NCBI RefSeq assembly: GCF_016785095.1
Contig: NZ_JAEKJB010000015.1
Span: forward strand, 310,001-374,000
DNA length: 64,000 nucleotides
Reading direction: 5' to 3'
Source of the DNA: Alloalcanivorax marinus
Lineage (GTDB): Bacteria; Pseudomonadota; Gammaproteobacteria; Pseudomonadales; Alcanivoracaceae
Position numbers and translations under genes: made by a program. Shown piece by piece: positions 26,741 to 36,998 of the stretch. The first letter of the stretch is position 1, and each line of letters opens with the position of its first letter. Below the pieces are notes generated by a model, which did not search any database, had not been told where the DNA came from, and worked only from the letters and a program-made list of their open reading frames with translations.

Positions 26741-27454
26741 TCAGTCGGCGGTGGAGGTAGGGGTTTCTTCCGCCTTGCGGAACACATCCAGGGTTACTTC
26801 CATGGTACGCATCACGTGTACCCGGGTGGCTTCACAAGCCCGTTGCGCGTCACGTTCCAGGGCGGCGTCGTAGATCGCCCGGTGCTCTTCATGAACATCC
26901 CTTGGTACCGCCGGGTTCATCAACGAGATATTGCGGTAGCGTTTGTGCTGATCATACAAAGTATGGTGCAAGCGGCGCAGCAACGGTGAGGTACAACCGG
27001 CAAGCAAGGCGTCGTGAAACGCTTCGTTCGCGCGCTCGCGCTGTTCGTAGTCCTGCTCTTCCTGGGCTTCGAGCTTGGAGAGGCGGTAATAGGCCGCCAC
27101 CAGCCTCGCCTCCCAGGCATCATCACCATTCTCGATGCTATCACGCAGCGCTTCGGTCTCGATCAGGATACGTACCCGGGTGATGTCCTGCAGATCATCA
27201 TAACTTATGGGAACCACCCGGAAGCCCCGTTGCCCCTCGGAGATCACGAAGCCATCGGCGCTGAGCCGGCTGAGCGCTTCCCGTAACGGCGTGGCACCTA
27301 TGTCATAATCGGCGCGCAGCTGTTCCACTCGCAACTTGGTACCGGGCTTGAGGCGGCCAGCGATGATATCGCCACGCAACAACGCATAAGCATGGTCGGT
27401 GCGAGTCCTTGGCTTGGGGGCCGATCCCGCGACGGGCCTTCCCGATAAATTCAT
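26741..27454 (-). CDS. GntR-family transcriptional regulator (FCD domain)
   Basis: This 237-residue regulator has an N-terminal winged helix-turn-helix (DHAYALLRGDIIAGRLKPGTKLRVEQL ... IGATPLREALSRLSADGFV, about 20-85) and a helical FCD ligand-binding domain (about 95-225) with conserved residues in NEAFHDALLAGC and EEHRAIYDAALERD; FCD domains often bind carboxylates through a metal. ATG at 27454 has GAGGG five bases upstream. It lies directly upstream of, and on the same strand as, the TRAP-dioxygenase operon, so it is the likely substrate-responsive repressor of that operon (inference). Confidence 0.9.
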   Translation of the reverse strand: MNLSGRPVAGSAPKPRTRTDHAYALLRGDIIAGRLKPGTKLRVEQLRADYDIGATPLREALSRLSADGFVISEGQRGFRVVPISYDDLQDITRVRILIETEALRDSIENGDDAWEARLVAAYYRLSKLEAQEEQDYEQRERANEAFHDALLAGCTSPLLRRLHHTLYDQHKRYRNISLMNPAVPRDVHEEHRAIYDAALERDAQRACEATRVHVMRTMEVTLDVFRKAEETPTSTAD

Positions 27455-27583
27455 ACATTCCCTCAATTCGGTCCGTTGGTTGGTGAGCTCAGCAGCCCAA
27501 GGGAACATGATAGAGAATTTACCGCCCGCAAAACATCGAGAATTTCCTAAAGTGTGGAGATTATGGCCCTTTGCGGAAGGACG

Positions 27584-28486
27584 TCATGTCGAGGTCTCAC
27601 CACCCGCGTCCTTGTCCTTCACCTGGCCCATTGCTTCGCGGAATACCTTGGGCTTGAGCACGAAAGCGCCGCGCGCCCGCTTTTCGCAATCGTTGACCAG
27701 CGCGGATTCACGGCGACCGATCAACTGGCGGGCGTGGCCGAAGGGCTCCTTGTCATCGGTCTTCTTCCTGGCCTGGCGGAGGAATTCGTCGAGCACATGC
27801 AAATCGTGCAGGTCCCCCAGCTTCTTGCCCAGTTTTCTTAATTCCTTGAGGGGGATGTCGCTGTTCTCCAGCGGCCCGGCGATCGGTTCCAGTTGATAGA
27901 GCAGGTATTTCACCCACTTGCGGAAGCCGTGCCAGGTCTCCGGCTGATCCTCGGCGATGGCCTCGAAGCCCAGCCGGCGGGTGTGCGCATAGACACGGCC
28001 GACACCCTTCTTGATCAGGGTGCCGTCATCGCCCTCCACCTTAAGGTCGGTCCAGCGATCGCGGTCTTCCAGGAAGGTCTTCTCCAGGTCGGCGGGCTTC
28101 TCCGGCGTCACCGCCGGGTCACCACCCGCGGGCAGGGCCAGCTCGCGGACCCGGTCCAGGGCCTCTTTTTCGTAATCACGGCGGGAGGTGGCGCGCAGGG
28201 CGGCGAGGGTTTCGCCCATGACCTGCAGATCGCGGGCGCCGGACAGGCTGGCGGCGGCGGCACGCAGCCGCTTGTCCTGTTTATCGGCCAGCTTGCGCGG
28301 ACCCTGGGTGCCCATCAGACGCCACAGGGCGCGCAGCCGCTTCACGGTGACACGGAGGTCATGAACCCGGTCCGGGTCGAGGGTGGCCCGGTCCTTTAGC
28401 AGGGCCAGCGCGGCCTCGTCGTGAGCACGCGCGGCTTCAATGAGACGCGCCATCAACGGCGATTCGTCGCCCGGTCTATGGCTCAT
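27584..28486 (-). CDS. CHAD domain-containing protein
   Basis: This 300-residue helical protein has the conserved His-rich pattern of the CHAD domain: VHDLRVTVKRLRALWR, WHGFRKWVKYLLYQLEP and LGDLHDLHVLDEF, with several Arg/Lys residues forming a basic groove. CHAD proteins bind polyphosphate and often associate with polyphosphate granules or triphosphate tunnel enzymes; no such partner is adjacent here. There is no signal peptide. It stands alone, separated from the GntR gene downstream by 129 bp and from the monooxygenase gene upstream by 90 bp. Confidence 0.88.
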   Translation of the reverse strand: MSHRPGDESPLMARLIEAARAHDEAALALLKDRATLDPDRVHDLRVTVKRLRALWRLMGTQGPRKLADKQDKRLRAAAASLSGARDLQVMGETLAALRATSRRDYEKEALDRVRELALPAGGDPAVTPEKPADLEKTFLEDRDRWTDLKVEGDDGTLIKKGVGRVYAHTRRLGFEAIAEDQPETWHGFRKWVKYLLYQLEPIAGPLENSDIPLKELRKLGKKLGDLHDLHVLDEFLRQARKKTDDKEPFGHARQLIGRRESALVNDCEKRARGAFVLKPKVFREAMGQVKDKDAGGETST

Positions 28487-28576
28487 GCAGGACTCCCCCG
28501 GAGCAGGAAAATGGGAGCCCGATTATGAGACCTTCACGGAAAAATTACCGTGACAACTAAATGACAGGCGCGGCGT

Positions 28577-30073
<1,497 letters not shown>

Positions 30074-30111
30074 GCTTTACCTCCAGCCCGGGCACCGATT
30101 GGCGCCGAGGC

Positions 30112-30129
30112 TTACATTACTCAATGTAA
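30112..30129. promoter_or_regulatory. Perfect 18-bp palindrome upstream of almA
   Basis: TTACATT (30112-30118), spacer ACTC, AATGTAA (30123-30129): perfect 7-bp arms, 39 bp upstream of the almA ATG. It lies in the 243-bp divergent gap to the acyl-CoA dehydrogenase gene, which otherwise shows no other feature. It looks like a dimeric repressor operator; the binding protein is not encoded adjacent. Confidence 0.6.
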
Positions 30130-30316
30130 ACTTCAAAGGCCGCCATGATGCCCCCGGCCCGACGCCGGGGAAAGGGCAAAACGGGCCGTTCCGACGGCGC
30201 TACGGCCAATCCGCTGGCCCCTTCGCCAGCCCTTGATGTGGGTCAACGGCGGCCCCGCCCGGGCGCCCTACCCTGGCCGGATCATGCCACCGTCTTGCCG
30301 ATGATCCGGAGTCGCC

Positions 30317-31576
30317 ATGGATTTCAGTTTTTCCGAGTACGCCGTTCAGGTCCAGGACCTGATGCGCCGCTTCATGGACAAGGAGGTACTGCCCCGCAAC
30401 GCCGACTGGCACCGCGTGGCGGGCGAGGGCCGCTACCCCCTGGCGGTGCTGGAACCGCTCAAGGCCCGCGCCCGGGAGCTGGGCCTGTGGAACCTGTTCC
30501 TGCCGGAGCTGCGCGAGAACGAACCGGGCACCGCCATGAGCAACCTGGACTACGCGCCCCTGGCGGAAATCATGGGCCGGCTGCCCTGGGCCTCCGAGGT
30601 GTTCAACTGCAGCGCCCCGGACACCGGCAACATGGAATTGCTGCACCGCTTCGCCGACGAGCACCAGTACCGCCAGTGGCTGGCGCCACAGTTGGATGGC
30701 GAGATCCGTTCCTGCTTCGCCATGAGCGAGCCGGACGTGGCCTCCTCCGACGCCACCAACATCGGCACCACCTTCCGCCGCGACGGCGACCACTACGTGA
30801 TCGACGGCCGCAAATGGTTCATCACCGGCGCCAACCACCCGCACTGCGCCTTCGCCGTGGTGCTGGGCCGCTGCGACGACGCCCCCGGCGGTGAACCGCA
30901 CCGCCAGCACTCCATGCTGATCGTGCCCATGGACGCCCCCGGCCTCACCGTGGAACGCAACATCCCGATCTTTCAGCACCATTCCCCGGAAGGACACTGC
31001 GAGTTGGTGTTCCGTGGCGTGCGGGTGCCGGTGAGCCACCGCCTGGGCGCCCCCGGCGAAGGCTTCGCCATGGCCCAGGCGCGGCTCGGCCCGGGCCGAG
31101 TGCACCACTGCATGCGCACCATCGGCCAGTGCGAGCTGGCCCTGGAAATGATGTGCGAACGGGCCCTGGAACGGCGCGTGTTCGGCAAGAGCCTGAGCGA
31201 GCATGAGAACGTGAGGGACTGGATCGCCGAATCCCGGCTGGAGATCGATCAGGCGCGCCTGCTGGTGCTGCACGCCGCCTGGCTCATGGACCGCCACGGC
31301 AACGCCGCCGCGCGCACCCAGGTGTCCGCCATCAAACTGGTGGCGGCGCGCCTGCAGACCCGCGTGGTGGACCGGGCGATCCAGGTGTTCGGCGCCATGG
31401 GCCTGTCCCCGGACACGCCGCTGGCCTACCTCTACACCTGGGGCCGGGCGCTGCGCTTCATGGACGGCCCGGACGAAGTGCACCTGCGCACCGTGGCCCG
31501 CGCCGAACTCAAAAAAGCCCGCGAACACCGAGGCGACACCGCCGCCTATTTCACCCTCCAGGCTCCCCGCCTTTGA
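30317..31576 (+). CDS. Acyl-CoA dehydrogenase family protein (ACAD11-like)
   Basis: This 419-residue flavoenzyme oxidises an acyl-CoA to the enoyl-CoA. Family marks are CFAMSEPDVASSDATNI (substrate/FAD loop), GRKWFITGANHPHC, and a C-terminal helical bundle with IQVFGAMGLSPDTPLAYLYTWGRALRFMDGPDEVHLRTVAR, where the Glu of DGPDEVH sits at an active-site-like position. The GDGH-type N-terminus and long length resemble ACAD10/11-type dehydrogenases. GGAG precedes the ATG. Its last 26 bp overlap the end of the convergent LysR gene. It is divergent from almA across the palindrome. Confidence 0.88.
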   Translation: MDFSFSEYAVQVQDLMRRFMDKEVLPRNADWHRVAGEGRYPLAVLEPLKARARELGLWNLFLPELRENEPGTAMSNLDYAPLAEIMGRLPWASEVFNCSAPDTGNMELLHRFADEHQYRQWLAPQLDGEIRSCFAMSEPDVASSDATNIGTTFRRDGDHYVIDGRKWFITGANHPHCAFAVVLGRCDDAPGGEPHRQHSMLIVPMDAPGLTVERNIPIFQHHSPEGHCELVFRGVRVPVSHRLGAPGEGFAMAQARLGPGRVHHCMRTIGQCELALEMMCERALERRVFGKSLSEHENVRDWIAESRLEIDQARLLVLHAAWLMDRHGNAAARTQVSAIKLVAARLQTRVVDRAIQVFGAMGLSPDTPLAYLYTWGRALRFMDGPDEVHLRTVARAELKKAREHRGDTAAYFTLQAPRL

Positions 31577-32453
31577 TGAAATCGATGAACGCCCGCAACG
31601 GCGCCGGCACCAGCCGGTGCCCAGGGTAGTACAAATAGAGGCCGGAGAAACTCTGCCACCAGGGCTCCAGCACCGGCTCCAGCGCGCCGCTTTCCAGATA
31701 CGGACGCAGCCATTCCTCGAACAGCGTGATCACCCCGAGGCCGGCCACCGCCGCTTGCACCGACAATTCCACCGCGCCACCAATACTGACGGTCAAGGGA
31801 CCGGTCGGCTCGATCTTGATAACCTGCCCGTCCCGCTCGAATTCCCAGACCGCCGGGCGGCCTCCGGCATAGCGCCCTCCGAGACAGGGAAAATCCAGCA
31901 AGTCGCCAGGGTGCCGTGGCTGGCCCAGACGCTCGAGCAGTGCCGGAGCCGCGGCGGTGGCGAAGCGCTGGATGCGCGGCCCGATGGGCACCGCGATCAT
32001 GTCCTGCTCCAGCCGTTCCTCATAGCGAATACCGGCATCGCAACCGGCTTCGATCACATCGACCACGTTGCTTTCCGCGACAATCTCCAAGGCAATGTCC
32101 GGATAGGTCGCCAGGAACGCCGGCACGATCGAGGGCAGCACCAGTTGCGCCGCGCTCACCGGCACATTCAGTCGCAGCGTCCCCGCCGGCGTGTCGCGGA
32201 ACCGGTTGAGTGAATCCAGGGCCGTTTCGATCTCCTTCAAGGCCGGATTCAAGCGAGCCAGAAGCAGCTTCCCCGCCTCCGTGGGGACCACGCTTCGCGT
32301 GGTGCGGTGAAACAGACGCACGCCCAGGGACGCCTCCATACGCCGCACCGCCTCACTCAGCCGCGACGCGCTACAACCGAGAGTACGCGCCGCTTCCCGA
32401 AAGCCCCCGGCGCGCGCCACGGCGGCCACCGCGTTCAGGTCACTCAGCTCCAT
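31551..32453 (-). CDS. LysR-family transcriptional regulator
   Basis: This 300-residue LysR protein has its winged HTH in residues 1-60 (DLNAVAAVARAGGFREAARTLGCSASRLSEAVRRMEASLG) and an effector-binding domain (about 90-295; LPSIVPAFLATYPDIALEIVAESN). It is divergent from the aldo/keto reductase at 32550 with a 96-bp gap and likely controls it. Its 3' end overlaps the acyl-CoA dehydrogenase gene by 26 bp. No strong ribosome site is visible. Confidence 0.9.
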   Translation of the reverse strand: MELSDLNAVAAVARAGGFREAARTLGCSASRLSEAVRRMEASLGVRLFHRTTRSVVPTEAGKLLLARLNPALKEIETALDSLNRFRDTPAGTLRLNVPVSAAQLVLPSIVPAFLATYPDIALEIVAESNVVDVIEAGCDAGIRYEERLEQDMIAVPIGPRIQRFATAAAPALLERLGQPRHPGDLLDFPCLGGRYAGGRPAVWEFERDGQVIKIEPTGPLTVSIGGAVELSVQAAVAGLGVITLFEEWLRPYLESGALEPVLEPWWQSFSGLYLYYPGHRLVPAPLRAFIDFIKGGEPGG

Positions 32454-32549
32454 TGTTCATAATTCCGTACAGCTTGTTCCAATTAATCCGTATTGTCGCA
32501 CAAGCGCCGTCTCTCTACATTGGAACCTCCTTGAACAGGAGAGCGAACC

Positions 32550-33413
32550 ATGACCACCAGGACATTCAAACTCGGCGACCGCGAGGTGAACCGGCTCGGT
32601 TACGGGGCCATGCAACTGGCCGGCCCGGGCGTGTTCGGCCCGCCCCGGGACGAGGCGGCGGCGCGAGCGGTGCTGCGCGAGGTGATCGACAGCGGCATCA
32701 ATCACATCGATACCTCCGACTTTTACGGCCCCCATGTCACCAACCGTCTGATCCGCGACACCTTGTCGCCGTACCACCAGGATCTCACTCTGGTCACCAA
32801 GGTCGGGGCACGCCGCGACGACCAGGGCGCCTGGCTGCCCGCCTTTTCCAGGGACGAGTTGATCCGCGCGGTCCACGACAACCTGGACAACCTGGGACTG
32901 GAGAGACTGGAAGTGGTCAACCTGCGCGCCATGTTCTCAGCGCACGAGCCCGCCGAAGGCTCCCTGGAGGGCCCGTTCACGGTGTTGGCGGAATTACGGG
33001 AGCAGGGCCTGATACGGCACCTGGGGCTGAGCAATGTCACCGCCGGGCAGGTGGAAGAAGCGCGCCGCATCGCCCCCGTGGCGTGCGTGCAGAATCAATA
33101 CAATCTGGCCCACCGCGACGACGACGCCCTGATCGATCAGTTGGCGGCGGATGGCATCGCCTATGTGCCCTTCTTCCCGCTTGGCGGGTTCTCGCCGCTG
33201 CAATCGACCACCCTGGATCAGGTGGCCGCCGACCTCGGCGCCCATCCCATGCAGGTGGCGCTGGCCTGGCTGTTACAACGCGCGCCGAACATCCTGCTGA
33301 TTCCCGGCACCTCATCCGTGGCCCATCTTCACGAGAACCTGACCGCGGCGACACTGAATCTGCCCGATCACGCCCTGGCGGCGCTGGAACGGATCGCCGG
33401 GGTCCAGCCGTAA
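32550..33413 (+). CDS. Aldo/keto reductase family oxidoreductase (YdbC-like)
   Basis: This 287-residue TIM-barrel AKR has the catalytic Asp and Tyr in HIDTSDFYGP and the Lys in TLVTKVG. The fourth tetrad residue, usually a His in a YLVHWP-type strand, is replaced: the strand reads LEVVNLRAM. This matches what I recall of the E. coli YdbC group rather than classical AKRs, so an altered chemistry (for example pyridoxal reduction) is possible. AGGAGAG precedes the ATG. It is divergent from a LysR regulator. Confidence 0.87.
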   Translation: MTTRTFKLGDREVNRLGYGAMQLAGPGVFGPPRDEAAARAVLREVIDSGINHIDTSDFYGPHVTNRLIRDTLSPYHQDLTLVTKVGARRDDQGAWLPAFSRDELIRAVHDNLDNLGLERLEVVNLRAMFSAHEPAEGSLEGPFTVLAELREQGLIRHLGLSNVTAGQVEEARRIAPVACVQNQYNLAHRDDDALIDQLAADGIAYVPFFPLGGFSPLQSTTLDQVAADLGAHPMQVALAWLLQRAPNILLIPGTSSVAHLHENLTAATLNLPDHALAALERIAGVQP

Positions 33414-33435
33414 ACCGGCCGCCCGGGAGCCGCCG

Positions 33436-35094
33436 TCAGCGGGGCTCGCTGTCGTAGTCCCCGTCCTCGAAGGTGGCCATTTGCGCCCGATACTGGGTGG
33501 CGAAGCCGGGGAACATGGTGGCGTTGAAACCGTCCTCGGTGAGGTACCAGCTCTTGCAGCCGGAATTCCAGTTGGTCCGCGCCAGGCGCTTCTGAAGCTG
33601 TTTATTGTGTCGCGCCTGCACCGTCGGCTTCACGTCGAGCAGTTTGAGGTTGTCGTCCAGCAGCCGGTGCACGCCGCGCAGGGCGTAATCGAGCTGGGCT
33701 TCCATGTAGACCAGGGCGGAGTTGTGGCCCGGCCCGCTGTTGGGCCCGAACAGGAAGAACAGGTTCGGGTAACCGGCCACGTTGATGCTTTTGTAGGCCT
33801 GGGCGCCGCGCGCCCACTCCTCGCCCAGCTCGCGGCCGGCACGGCCGCGCACCGGAAACGGCGTGCCGCTTTTGGGCACGTCGAAACCGGTGGCGAACAC
33901 CACGCAATCCAGTTCGTGCTCCACGCCATCGGCGGTGCGAATGCCGTTCTCCGAGAACTTGGCGATGGGCCAGGTAATCAGTTGGGTGTTGTCCTTCCGC
34001 AGCGCTGGATAATAGTCATTGGACACCAGCACCCGCTTGCAGCCGATGCGGAAGTCCGGCGTCAGTTGCCGGCGCATCCAGTCGTCCGTCACCTGGCGGC
34101 GCAGGTGACGGCGGGCCAGGCGCTCCGCCAGCCGGGTCAGCGGCGAGTTCCAGATCACCGCCATGGCCATGGTTTCGTGGGTCCAGTAAAGCGCTTCGCG
34201 CACCGCCCTCTGGCTGGCGGGCAAAGCCCGGAACAGGGTCTTGTTCCAGTCCGGGGTACGGAAATCCGGACGTGGAATCACCCAGGCCGGGGTGCGCTGG
34301 AACACCTTGAGGCTACGCACCTTTTCCACCAGCTCTGGAATGATCTGCACGGCGCTGGCGCCGGTGCCGATCACCGCCACGCGCTTGCCGGTGAAGTCGT
34401 AGTCATGGTCCCAGCGGGCACTGTGGATCTTCTTGCCCTGGTAATCCTCGACACCGTCGATGTCCGGGAAGCGGGCATTGGACAGCGGCCCCTGGGCCAT
34501 CACGGCGGCGCGGGCACGCAGGGGTTCGCGGCCTTCCAGCTCGGCGGTCCACAGGCCCCGGCGGGCATCGAAGTCCAGCGCCGTTACGTTGTGCTGGAAG
34601 CGAATATGCTCTCGCAGCCCGAAGGCGGACACCAGGTAGTGGATGTAGTCGAGAATCTCGGCGCCACCGGAATAGCTGTGCGACCAGTTCGGGTTGGGCG
34701 CGAAGGAAAACGAATACAGGTTGGACGGAATATCGCAGGCGGCGCCGGGATAGGTATTGTCCCGCCAGGTACCGCCGACGTCGTCGCCGCGTTCCAGGAT
34801 CACGAAATCGTCTATGCCTGCCTTCTTGAGGCGGATGGCCATGCCCAGGCCGGCGAAACCGGCGCCGACGATCAGCACCGAGGCCGGTTTGGCGGCTGGT
34901 TTTCGGGTAGCGGCCTTACGCGGGGCTTTTTTGCTCGCGGTTTTTTTACTGGCGGCTTTCTTCGCGGCCGTCTTTTTCGGCGCCGCCTTTTTCACCGCTC
35001 GCTTTCCTGGCGCCGCCTTCCTGGCGGTGGCCTTGGGCGGAGTGGCGGCGGGGGCTTCGTTCGTTGTGATCCGGGATTCGTCGGTTTCGCTCAT
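33436..35094 (-). CDS. Baeyer-Villiger-type flavin monooxygenase with Lys/Ala-rich N-terminal tail
   Basis: This 552-residue protein has its catalytic part from about residue 72: FAD fold VGAGFAGLGMAIRL (about 77-90), GGTWRDNTYPGAACD, a BVMO fingerprint YQGKKIHSARW (218-228, Tyr replacing the usual Phe) and a second Rossmann motif VIGTGASAVQ. Ahead of it, about residues 20-71 are a low-complexity basic stretch of KKAAPKKTAAKKA type, like histone H1 or AlgP tails. The tail is in frame and the only start with an upstream context is at its beginning. The neighbours downstream in transcription order upstream of it (SDR, di-iron protein) suggest one oxidation pathway; the substrate is unknown. Confidence 0.87.
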   Translation of the reverse strand: MSETDESRITTNEAPAATPPKATARKAAPGKRAVKKAAPKKTAAKKAASKKTASKKAPRKAATRKPAAKPASVLIVGAGFAGLGMAIRLKKAGIDDFVILERGDDVGGTWRDNTYPGAACDIPSNLYSFSFAPNPNWSHSYSGGAEILDYIHYLVSAFGLREHIRFQHNVTALDFDARRGLWTAELEGREPLRARAAVMAQGPLSNARFPDIDGVEDYQGKKIHSARWDHDYDFTGKRVAVIGTGASAVQIIPELVEKVRSLKVFQRTPAWVIPRPDFRTPDWNKTLFRALPASQRAVREALYWTHETMAMAVIWNSPLTRLAERLARRHLRRQVTDDWMRRQLTPDFRIGCKRVLVSNDYYPALRKDNTQLITWPIAKFSENGIRTADGVEHELDCVVFATGFDVPKSGTPFPVRGRAGRELGEEWARGAQAYKSINVAGYPNLFFLFGPNSGPGHNSALVYMEAQLDYALRGVHRLLDDNLKLLDVKPTVQARHNKQLQKRLARTNWNSGCKSWYLTEDGFNATMFPGFATQYRAQMATFEDGDYDSEPR

Positions 35095-35161
35095 GTTATT
35101 TTCCGCTTTGCTCGGGGATCGCGGCTAAAGCGGTATGCCGCCCAGCCGCGCCTACGGGTGG

Positions 35162-36091
35162 TTACACGACGGGTTTGTAGGTGATGCCCTTGACCCAGGT
35201 CGGCACCCGGGAAGGCATGACCCGGTCCGGGATCAGGTCGGTGAGACGCACCATGGCGTCCACCGGCCCATGGTAAAACCGCTGACGCCGGTTGACGACG
35301 ATGCGCCCATGGCGGCTGATGATCTGATACCAGGGGTTGCGACGACCGTCGGCGGTACGTCCACCAATGCGTTCGAATTTTTTCATCGCCGCGTACAGCC
35401 GCTCCTCGCCCAGCCCCATGGCGATCACGTTGTCGCGCATGCGATTGAGCAGCGGCGCGTAGGAAGCGATACCCAGGATCAGGCGCGGGTCCAGAATCGT
35501 GCCCAGGGTCTTGAGCACCTTCATATAAAGATCGCCGTGACCCTGCATTTCCAGTACGTGGAACCCCACACCCAGGTGCCGGGATTCATCGTCATTGATG
35601 CGCGCGAACGCCTGGTGGCATACCGGGTCGTCCACGGTATCAAGCAGGAAAGTACACAGCGCCCCGTCCAGCGCGATCTCCAGCATCGGGATCACCGAAC
35701 CCAGCACTTCCAGAGGCATGTCGTCGCTGTAACGATCCAGCCACTGGATCACCAGGCGCAGGTTCTTGTTGGGCTCCGGTACCCGGTCGCCATCCAGCAT
35801 GCCCCAGCGCTTCATCAGCGCCATCTCGGCATTGGCGTGACGCTGCTCCTCGGCGTGGAAGTAGGTGTAGATTTCCTTGAGGGTGTCGTTGGGAGCCTTC
35901 CTGGCCATGGCCGCGAAGCCCCGGGCACCGACGTGCTCGATCCACATCAGATCGGCCATGAACGCCTTGAGCTTGGGCCACTGCTCCTCGGTGACCAGCT
36001 CGGCGCCCGGCGCGTCCCAGTCGATGTCCGCCAGCGCCCACTGGCTGGCCTTGACCTTGGCGAGCATTTTTTCGAGATCGATGGAAGCCAT
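35162..36091 (-). CDS. Ferritin-like di-iron carboxylate protein
   Basis: This 309-residue, mostly helical protein shows a full di-iron ligand set: Glu52 (WIEHVGARGF), Glu82-x2-His85 (AEEQRHAN), Glu138 (MLEIALDGA) and Glu169-x2-His172 (DDESRHLGVGF), i.e. Glu ... ExxH ... Glu ... ExxH. This is the pattern of ferritin-like oxidases and oxygenases (AurF, desaturase-like), not of a storage ferritin by length. The function is unknown; placement between an SDR and a BVMO suggests a hydroxylase or desaturase role. It is leftward and 24 bp after the SDR. Confidence 0.75.
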   Translation of the reverse strand: MASIDLEKMLAKVKASQWALADIDWDAPGAELVTEEQWPKLKAFMADLMWIEHVGARGFAAMARKAPNDTLKEIYTYFHAEEQRHANAEMALMKRWGMLDGDRVPEPNKNLRLVIQWLDRYSDDMPLEVLGSVIPMLEIALDGALCTFLLDTVDDPVCHQAFARINDDESRHLGVGFHVLEMQGHGDLYMKVLKTLGTILDPRLILGIASYAPLLNRMRDNVIAMGLGEERLYAAMKKFERIGGRTADGRRNPWYQIISRHGRIVVNRRQRFYHGPVDAMVRLTDLIPDRVMPSRVPTWVKGITYKPVV

Positions 36092-36115
36092 GTTGTTCTC
36101 CCTTTTTTGAAGGAT

Positions 36116-36937
36116 TCAGGAAGCCAGGGTGAAGCGGCTGAGCAGACCGGCGCCACGCGCGTACAGCGCTGGCACGTAACGCTTGGCGCGCCAGATCAGT
36201 CGCGCGTCGATCTGCGGAAGGACATAGAGCCGGCCCTTGTCCAGGGCCTTGAGCGTGGTGCGGACGACGCCCTCGGCGGAAACGCCGGTGAGCGACACCC
36301 AGCGGTTCATCAGCGGCGTTACCGAGTCGTCGATGCGACCACTGGTGAAAATGTTGGTTTTCACCACCGTCGGGCACAGGGCGGTGACTTTGAGACCGCT
36401 GCCCGCGCTTTCCGCCGCCAGCGTCTCGGACACCGCCAGCACCGCCGCCTTGCTGGCGTTGTAGGGGCCCATGCTCGGTGCCGCCGCGAAGCTGGCGGTG
36501 GAACAAACGTTGATGATGCCGGCACGGGACAGTCCGCGCAGACGAGGCGCGAACACATGGCAGCCATGGATCACGCCCCACATATTGACGCCCATCACCC
36601 AGTGCCAGTCTTCCATGGGGATATCGCCGATGCGCTTGCCGCCGGCACCCACGCCGGCATTGTTGATGACCAGATCCGGCTCCTCGCCGAACCACTCGGC
36701 GGCGCGCTCCGCCAGGGCCTCCACCTGCTCCAGGCGGGACACGTCGCAGGCCACCATCAGCGCCTCGCCGCCCTGATCACGGATGGCGGCGGCGGTGGCC
36801 TCGGCGGCGTCGGCATCAAGATCGGCGCACACTACCCGACCACCACGGCGCGCCAGTTGCAGAGCGAAAGCGCGGCCGATGCCGCTACCGGCGCCGGTGA
36901 CCACGGCGCGGGCGTTGCGTGAAATGCTGTCCGTCAT
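36116..36937 (-). CDS. Short-chain dehydrogenase/reductase (SDR)
   Basis: This 273-residue NAD(P)-dependent oxidoreductase has the cofactor motif VTGAGSGIGRAFAL, the NNAG motif (VINNAGVGAGG), the catalytic Ser region INVCSTASFAAAPSMGPYNASKAAV with Tyr-x3-Lys (YNASK), and a C-terminal extension (KRYVPALYARGAGLLSRF). ATG at 36937 is preferred with GAGGA upstream; an in-frame start at 36958 is possible. First gene of the leftward SDR / di-iron / BVMO cluster, divergent from a TetR regulator. It could supply or consume the ketone used by the BVMO. Confidence 0.88.
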   Translation of the reverse strand: MTDSISRNARAVVTGAGSGIGRAFALQLARRGGRVVCADLDADAAEATAAAIRDQGGEALMVACDVSRLEQVEALAERAAEWFGEEPDLVINNAGVGAGGKRIGDIPMEDWHWVMGVNMWGVIHGCHVFAPRLRGLSRAGIINVCSTASFAAAPSMGPYNASKAAVLAVSETLAAESAGSGLKVTALCPTVVKTNIFTSGRIDDSVTPLMNRWVSLTGVSAEGVVRTTLKALDKGRLYVLPQIDARLIWRAKRYVPALYARGAGLLSRFTLAS

Positions 36938-36998
36938 GTTCAGAGTCCTCGCCAGCACGATGTCAAATTGACCGTGACATTCATCAATGGCAAGGTAG

